This document shows positions 57,336 through 64,000 of a DNA stretch of 64,000 nt, in pieces; the stretch's first letter is position 1, and each line of letters starts with the position of its first letter. The position numbers were made by a program, and so were the translations under genes. The DNA lies in assembly GCA_007258455.2 (NCBI GenBank), contig VDFB02193867.1, positions 563,845,291 to 563,909,290 on the forward strand. The letters are read 5' to 3'. The DNA is from Sequoia sempervirens (lineage: Eukaryota > Streptophyta > Pinopsida > Cupressales > Cupressaceae). A model generated the notes under the pieces. That model saw nothing but the letters and a program-made list of their open reading frames with translations, had not been told where the DNA came from and ran no database searches.

Positions 57336-58068
57336 TGTTGGAAAACTGATTGTCCCTGAGCCTCTTCCCGTTGGTACCTATCTGTTAGGGGAATTCGATG
57401 CCTGCAGCTGAAAGATTGTTTTGGGGTTTTCCTTCCCCACTTTCTCCTGACAAGCACCTGAAGATTGCAGTAGAATTAATGAAGTTAGGAATTTTTGAAT
57501 TCCAATTCAATGTTGGTAGGTGATTTCAAATTTGAGATGGAATGTTTGTTGAAGACAAAAAAAATGAAGGCAGATTATTCTGTAGTTGAGAAGACTCAAT
57601 TGTAAATCTAGAGAAGTTGAATTCCTAAGCAACAATAGTCTGAAGGTAATGTTCTTTGTTCTCTGTGTGATTTAGAGAATTTTTTTCTATGTGAGCTTTT
57701 GAAAGCTCCTGAACAGCAACAGTTGTTTATTTTTTGTGTGACCAGAGATTGCTCCTGAAGAGCTCTGTGTAGCTCATGCCAGTGAGCTCCTAGTAGCTCC
57801 TAAAGTTATCTATTTTTGGTTGAGTAGCTGATTGCTCCTAGCAGATTGAAGTTCATAGCTTAGAGTTAGCTTTCAGTAGTTTAAGTTTTATCTTTCTTGT
57901 ATTGTTCATTTCTAGTTATTGAATAGGAAGCAAAGTTGAATGTCTCCAAGTTTATTCCGCATTTTGATTTGTGTATTTCCAGTTTGGCTAGAAAATAGAG
58001 TAGCAAGTCTGTGGCTTTCGTTTTGTTTAAAATTTTGACATGGTATCAGAGCATTAGAAGTCTTTACA
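57336..58068 (+). repeat. 3' LTR of level 1 copia
   Basis: 733 bp, starts TGTTGGAAAACTG and ends TCTTTACA. It is about 20 bp longer than the 5' LTR. It contains tggtatcagagc at 58041-58052, a primer-site word that is mutated to tagtataaaagc in the 5' LTR. Confidence 0.93.
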
Positions 58069-58858
58069 GAACTAAAATGGGGAATAGTAGCAACGCATGC
58101 AGCTGTACCAATTGATTTTGTCACTAATCTGTTTGGCACCGGACTATTTTGATCACATGTTTATGTGTTGTCCAGAAGTTGGAGAAGCAAAAGTATTTTG
58201 TTTGATTCTTTTTTGTGCATGCTTGTAGCTACTGCATATTTACTAGCCTTGTGTGTAATATTTTAATCACAGATCCGTCAATCTCCTCCACGACTTCTCC
58301 TTTTTTTCAAGCATAAAATCTTCATATACCCACGCCAATGACAACTGCCGGCAATGTACTTCCTGAATCCATTTTCCAAGAAAAAGAATAAAGCAACTTC
58401 ATTTAAAAAGGAAAACAAAACAATGATTTACTTCACCTCTTATAGTTGCATTTCATTTCACCCAAGAAATATGTAAAGTTAATGTTCGTTGAGTCAGTTG
58501 ATTTATAGATACCCCATAAATGGGATCAAATTTCTTGTCTAGTAATTAGTCCATTTGGTAGGTGACCTAGTAATCACATTGTCACTCTTAATTTTATACT
58601 AACCAAATAAATAATTAATATTTTCAATCTCCAAAATACAAGATATAAAAAACCTTTCTTCCAAGCTTTTCCATGTAACACTAGGCTGGGTTGGGTTGGA
58701 TTGGGTGGATAGCTAATAATAAATTATGGAATATATAAACTATTGCATTAAGAATATGTTTATATACTATCAAGAAATATAACAAATTTATAAAAACAAA
58801 ATATATATATTTGGAAATATTAATGGATTGATTCTTATTTATTTTGGTTAAGTGGTAG

Positions 58859-58910
<52 letters not shown>

Positions 58911-61162
58911 GTTAAATGTTTGTTAGAAATGAATCAAAATATATTTTAAAAATATTTTCAAGGTTAATTTTAATGGATTATTAAGAAATATTTTCAGGAG
59001 ATTAGTGTATTATGTTTCATTAGAGATTGTAGAAGGTTATCATCATTACACCATTTAAAAAAATTCTTATGTTGAGACATATTTAGTTATTTTAAACCTT
59101 TAATCAATTTCTTCTTATAAAGTTAACCAAGTTTGTCTGGGTGATTCTAATATAATGATTAATGCTCTTTTGAAATATTTTTCTCATAATAAGGAGATTA
59201 ACAATACTTTTAAGATAAGATTGGAACACTTTTAATTGTTTGCAAGATCATACAATTCATAGACTTTCTTAACTATCTTTGGAATCGATAAAGATGATCA
59301 TATAATAATTTATATTTCTTTTAATAAGTGAGGCAAGCTTATAAAATTTTGGGAAATTGGTTCCTATAAGGGATGATCAAATCATCATTCCCAATATAAT
59401 CATTTTATTTCATGAATCTTGTATTGATACCAATCCATTCTAATGATTGTAAATTTGATGGTTGATAGTACTTTTCTTTTGTGGAAAGTTGCATGTGTCC
59501 TTTTGCATGTTTTATTAACATAGGTGAAGTCTATTTGAGTCACATTACACTTGGTATGTTTTGCACTTCCTCTAGTGATCCGTGTTGTCAATTTTGGTCT
59601 ATGTGCTTGAAGTTACAATGAAGTTGTTATTCTTATTTTCTAAAAAAAGGAAATAGCCTTTAGAGGACCTATCATCAATATCATGGTGAAGAAACTTTTC
59701 ATCATTTTATTTGATTTGGTTGAAGTTTCCTTTGAAGAAGTTACATGGACTGATTACTTGGAGTTGGATATGTAAAGCCATGTCAATTTTGAGGTGGCTT
59801 CCTATCTTCTCTTAAACATGCTTAAATTGGTGGAAAAATAAAGTGGTCATGACAAAGGTTGCATAGTGTCTTATGTGGTCTATTTTCAAAGGTGACTTTA
59901 AATAAATTTTGGAGCTAGCATGGAATGTTTTGATGGAGCAACTCTTAGTTTCTCCTCAATTAGTTCAAAGGCTTGGTTTCAACAAGCACATTCCAAGAAC
60001 TTGAAAAGAAAGGTTTTGGTTATGGTGCATTAGATGAAAGCAATTACAGATATGTTGTGGAAGGGTCTCTCCTTTTGGTGCTAATATTGTTCATTCACTT
60101 GTAAAGAGTAATATACATTCATTCACTTGTATCAAGTTGTTCCACCTAATGGAGGAGATTAGAAAACTAAGTCCATCTTAAATTACTAATCATACCAATT
60201 CAAATGTGGAGAGATTGTAACATGATTTGGTAGGGGGTAGCAAGAGGAAACATAAAACATGGTTGGCTAGAAGGATTGTGTGGGCAACTTGTATCTGACC
60301 TACTTTGGAAAGTAATCAACTGGTCCACAAGAGCAATTTGATCTTTAACTTATTCATAAACTATTTCCTCATATTGATTATGGTGATACCTATCCGAAAG
60401 AGGATACCTAAATTCTTGGATATCTTTCTATGTTGCAATAGGTACCATTCTTTGTAAAGCGAGGGGTGGTGGATAGAGGGTGAGTAAAATAATTCTATTT
60501 TATACATTATTAAATTATATTTGACAAGCTTCTACTAAAATCGAACAACCCATCATTTACAAATGATCCAAATTATATTCAACCCTAAACTTATCTCCCA
60601 TATTTAATTACTCTCCGTTAATACTAATATTCAATTTTCTCTTTAAAAATTCATTTGTTAAAAGACTACTTTTCCTTGACCTAACACCTTTAGTACCTTG
60701 ATTAGTATTGTCATCCAACAAGTCGATCCAAGGAAAAAGATTCAAATTAATCTTCCACATTAAGTGACTCCATGGGATTCTTCCATAGGACCATCCTTTC
60801 TCTATTTCCGTACCTTCTCATTCAAATTTTTTTAAAAAAATTATTCATTATCTTTCTATGCCCCACATCGCTCTCTCTCTACATTGTAAATTCCCCCGCA
60901 TACTGCACGTCTTCTTCAGTTACATTACTACCAAATACTTGAGCTGCCACAATTATTGACCGCTTTCCTTACTCTGCAATTCCCGTGAATTGCTCACAGG
61001 ATCCAACACAAAATTCTTGATCGCCCATTCCTGCTAAATTTACCCTGAAGCACAAAAAATAATATTTCTGCCCCCAAAAATTGATCCAACGACCACTTAA
61101 AAATTAATGTAAATTCTTCTCCCAATTCATCAATACAAAAATCAGTGTATGATTATTTGGGC
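58069..61162. other. AT-rich spacer
   Basis: No gene recognised. Short ORFs only. 59640-60460 reads like very old decayed coding sequence in places, but I cannot assign it. The (TA)n tract at 58859-58908 is listed separately. Confidence 0.4.
58859..58908. repeat. (TA)n microsatellite
   Basis: Pure TA run of about 50 bp. Confidence 0.95.
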
Positions 61163-61548
61163 ATGGCTACAACCGCATTCAAATCCACAACGATAAGCTA
61201 GCTTAATTCTATTCCAGCTAGCTTAGTGATAAGCTCTCCGACTCTCATAATGTCAGCCCCATCAATGGCTCCAATGTAGGGCCCTTTATTAATATTGTGT
61301 ATGGCTCCTCTGCAATGCTTGATACCTCACCTGTCACAGAAACAAGAAGGGGACGGTCAGTTTCTCGTCACCAGACGGATATAGCTACTGATAACCACTC
61401 TAAAGCGAAAATGTTGCCGAGGAGAGGCAGGTCAGTTATCAGAAATGGTGCCTCTAATCACAATGCAAACCCTCCCGATAATGGAAGGAGGAGGCAGCGT
61501 TCCGTGTCTGTGGCTCGCCAACATCACTACAGTGACTCCACATCTGAG
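61163..61548 (+). pseudogene. fragment of a plant protein with RGRSVSR repeats
   Basis: ATG 61163 begins MATTAFKSTTIS then a stop (TAG 61199-61201). In another frame an open stretch continues SDKLSDSHNVSPINGSN and the motifs RRGRSVSRH, RRGRSVIRN and RRRQRSVSVAR, ending HHYSDSTSE before a possible donor (GAG|GTAGGA, 61546-61550). I recall a family of uncharacterised plant proteins starting MATTAFKSTT with such Arg/Ser motifs. This looks like its first exon with a broken N-terminal part. Downstream exons were not found. It could still be a live exon with a later start. Confidence 0.5.
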
Positions 61549-61960
61549 GTAGGATTTGATTAAAAGAAAAATGTAAAAAGCCACATTTCAATAGATTTAG
61601 GGCTCCATTTGGTTTATTTGGGATAATATTTCAATGGATTTAGTGCTCTATCTCTCCCCATCTCTCCCTCTCTCTATCTATCTCCCCGCTCTATATCTGC
61701 CCTATGAAGATTTTTGTTCAATGGGTTGGCCTTGATTTGTGGAAACTACTCTACACAAGTAACCTGAAAATCTATTGTTAAGTCTTTCCACTTTGATTAT
61801 ATAAATCTGTATAATTGTCTATAATAATCAAATCCATCAAAGCATCATGAAAGGTCGCGAATGGGTCTACCAGCTTCTCGAAAATGTCACAACCATTTTG
61901 AAAGATACGACAATGGAGAGACTTTATTAGGCACTCTATTATCTCCCTTGAAATCTTCCC
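61549..61960. other. spacer, no feature seen
   Basis: Includes a CT-rich stretch (ctctccccatctctccctc). The 65-codon minus ORF at 61778-61975 is not recognised. Confidence 0.35.
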
Positions 61961-62048
61961 TGAATTAATATGCATGCATCGCTTATTTGAAGCATGCGTC
62001 TTGCTGAATTAATATGCATGCATCGCTTATTTGAAGCATGCGTCTTGC
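61961..62048. repeat. perfect 44-bp tandem duplication
   Basis: Two identical 44-bp copies (tgaattaatatgcatgcatc ... gcatgcgtcttgc) at 61961-62004 and 62005-62048. Confidence 0.97.
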
Positions 62049-64000
62049 GAGAGTAGTCTACACAACACCTAGACTCTTTGGGAATCTACGCGGCATGAAG
62101 CAAAGACTGAAGGGCTACCAACGTAGGATTATTGTTGTTGATGTTTATCAATCATGCTGATTGTAATTAATGTATTATGCTCAATAATGCAGTCATTAGA
62201 GATTTTTTAGTAATATATTGCTCACAAAATTTTTATTTTATATAACTAATATTAAGTGAGGTCCTTTACACATCGGATAATATTGGTGAGATATTTCATA
62301 ATGATTTTTTGGATTTTATGATATATAAATAAATCAAGGGGTTAAGGTTTAGGTGTTAATGGAATTATTATTATAATATTATATTTTATTTAAATATAAT
62401 AAAAGTTAGATTTTCAATTTATAGAGTAATGCATTATAGGAATTGTATATTACAATTTTAAATAAATATAATAAGAAAAATTGAATATGTATAATGGTTT
62501 TTAGATATTAATGATGATTTTGATTTCTATATAGTGTATCCATAGCAAATTCAATGTAAGTCACTTTGACATTATTACGCCATACAATTTATTCAGCGTA
62601 ACCCATTGCACACCTAAAGTGCAATAGCTAGTTCTATATACTTTGAAATTCATTATGTAGGTTTTCAAACTATATTGACTCTCTAAACTTAAATTATTAA
62701 TTTATTTAGGAATTATTTCATTTTACTTTAACCAAAATCATCATTTGAATATTTCATTAATTGTTTTATATTTATTCTAAAAATTTAATAAACATTATAA
62801 ATTTATATTTATATATTTAAAAAAATGATATCTTTATATTTTAAAAAATAATAATTAATATATATTCTCTATCACTATTGTAATGTGGAGAGAGAGCAAA
62901 TATTATTTGTTTTATTGTTAATTATTTTGATCACAATCTTTCATATTTTCTCTATTTCATCTTTTAATAAATTAAAATTGACTCAAATATGATTATAAAT
63001 AAATAAATTGTATTCATTGCGCCACAATCTTTTGAAGAAAAAAAATGTCATTATCAAATAGTGACATGAAAATAAGTTTAGGCTATTCTTTTTATAGTTA
63101 AAATGAAAAAAGTAAAAAAGAAATCATAACTTACGTCACATTAAGATATTTTCAAGAAAAAATGAAAAAATAATATATTAAGAAATTTGGTCAAACTGTT
63201 ATAATTCTACCATCTCATTGATTCTTTTGATACCAAATGATAAAACTTTGTGAATGTCTTAATATTTAAAAAAAGAACATTGAATCTTTGATACCAACTT
63301 AATAAATAATACCAACTAATAAAATTTCACCAATGCATTAATATTCCTACATACCACCAAAATTAATAATCACTCACGAACAAAAATATATATATCCAAA
63401 CTCTCCAGCATCATTAAGGGAGAGGAGCCGATGGCGGGTAGGGTAACTTTGAGCGAGGGGTCCACGTCATGAGCGTTTGAATCAGACATTTTTTTTGGCA
63501 AAAATTGGGCAAGTCTATCAATGTTTTTAGATCATTTTTCAAAAACCACAAAAAAAGAGTCAAAAAAAGTCATGGACCGATAGTGGATCACTAAGTCATG
63601 TAATATTGGTATGCTAATGTGGCATTACATGATTGGTCAGTTTGTGTATTTTTTGAATTGAAGTGATTGATAGTTAGAAATTAAATGTAAATTCATTGAC
63701 ACTTTTATTGTCCAAAAATGAGTCCCGGACTGTCCAAATTTAGACCCAAGGTGTCCAAAACTATACCCACAATTGACTCTTCTCCCTTATTGAAATGTGG
63801 GAGAGTGATAGGAGTAAGCGATCTCAGTCACGGGCTAGTTAGGTATATAAATCAGATCTCTCCGCTAGCGTTGTTGCTACGAATAAACAAAGTCAGTGAC
63901 TAGGGACCGAGGGGCAATGGGCAATGCATTTCATCGGGCCTTGACTTGAGATGACCTAGGGTCTAAAGGATAATGATAAAATATAATGGATCAATGCTTT
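62049..64000. other. AT-rich spacer to window end
   Basis: No gene, RNA or structured repeat that I can support. Confidence 0.4.

Larger units (their letters stand above)
29680..58068 (+). mobile_element. level 1: Ty1/copia retrotransposon, split by nested insertions
   Basis: 5' LTR 29680-30390, initiator-tRNA primer site, gag-pol frame from 30470, interrupted at 34383 by the level 2 element. It resumes at 56810 in RNase H, then polypurine tract and 3' LTR 57336-58068. Without the insert the element is about 6.0 kb. Codons on both sides join as ...GILYTTI and ANEFGLVGYMDSDS, the normal RNase H order. The flanks share GAAC (TGAAC before, GAACT after), a probable but shifted target duplication. 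All frame breaks I found are stop codons. Confidence 0.92.

Overview
The window is nuclear DNA of a seed plant, and a conifer or other gymnosperm is the likeliest source. It is AT-rich, almost wholly made of decayed and nested LTR retrotransposons with a LINE fragment, and its few host genes are broken relatives of lignin-pathway genes (two laccases and a cinnamoyl-CoA-reductase-like fragment). The assignment to plants is secure from the laccase exon structure and the element families. The assignment to gymnosperms is inference. I found no gene that is intact from start to stop.

Layout. 1-9994: minus-strand Ty3/gypsy element of the Tat type (gag, protease, G-patch, RT, RNase H, second RNase H, integrase), cut by the left window edge. 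10.0-13.3 kb: microsatellites and a cluster of inverted and direct repeats that looks like a foldback-type element. 14.4-14.7 kb: truncated laccase pseudogene. 15.2-16.9 kb: short tandem duplications and a broken LINE reverse transcriptase. 18.4-18.7 kb: reductase pseudogene fragment. 20.15-26.94 kb: a six-exon laccase gene (minus strand) with all four copper motifs. It is inactivated by a rearranged copia insertion in exon 3 and a 1-bp deletion in exon 5, and it carries a 516-bp LTR-retrotransposon remnant in intron 3.

29.68-58.07 kb is a three-level nest. Level 1 is a plus-strand copia element (29680-58068). Its RNase H region is split by level 2, a 22.4-kb minus-strand gypsy-like element with about 1-kb LTRs (34384-56807) that has lost nearly all of pol. 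Level 2 is split by level 3, a 10.3-kb plus-strand non-autonomous element with 3.3-kb LTRs (42211-52467, target duplication GTACC). The level 3 LTRs hold GC-rich 89-bp and 36-bp tandem arrays, and its interior encodes a long unrecognised protein in a single frame broken only by stop codons.

58.07-64.0 kb is AT-rich sequence with one recognisable fragment, an exon coding for repeated RGRSVSR motifs, and a perfect 44-bp tandem duplication.

The elements decay in a common way. Frames stay open across kilobases while stops arise where C-to-T or G-to-A changes in CAG, CAA, CGA or TGG codons would produce them. The most unusual material is level 3 (unrecognised protein with a repeated His/Cys module, duplicated primer site, arrays of unequal length in its two LTRs) and the copia insertion in the laccase exon, whose internal inversion and templated filler record how it was made.
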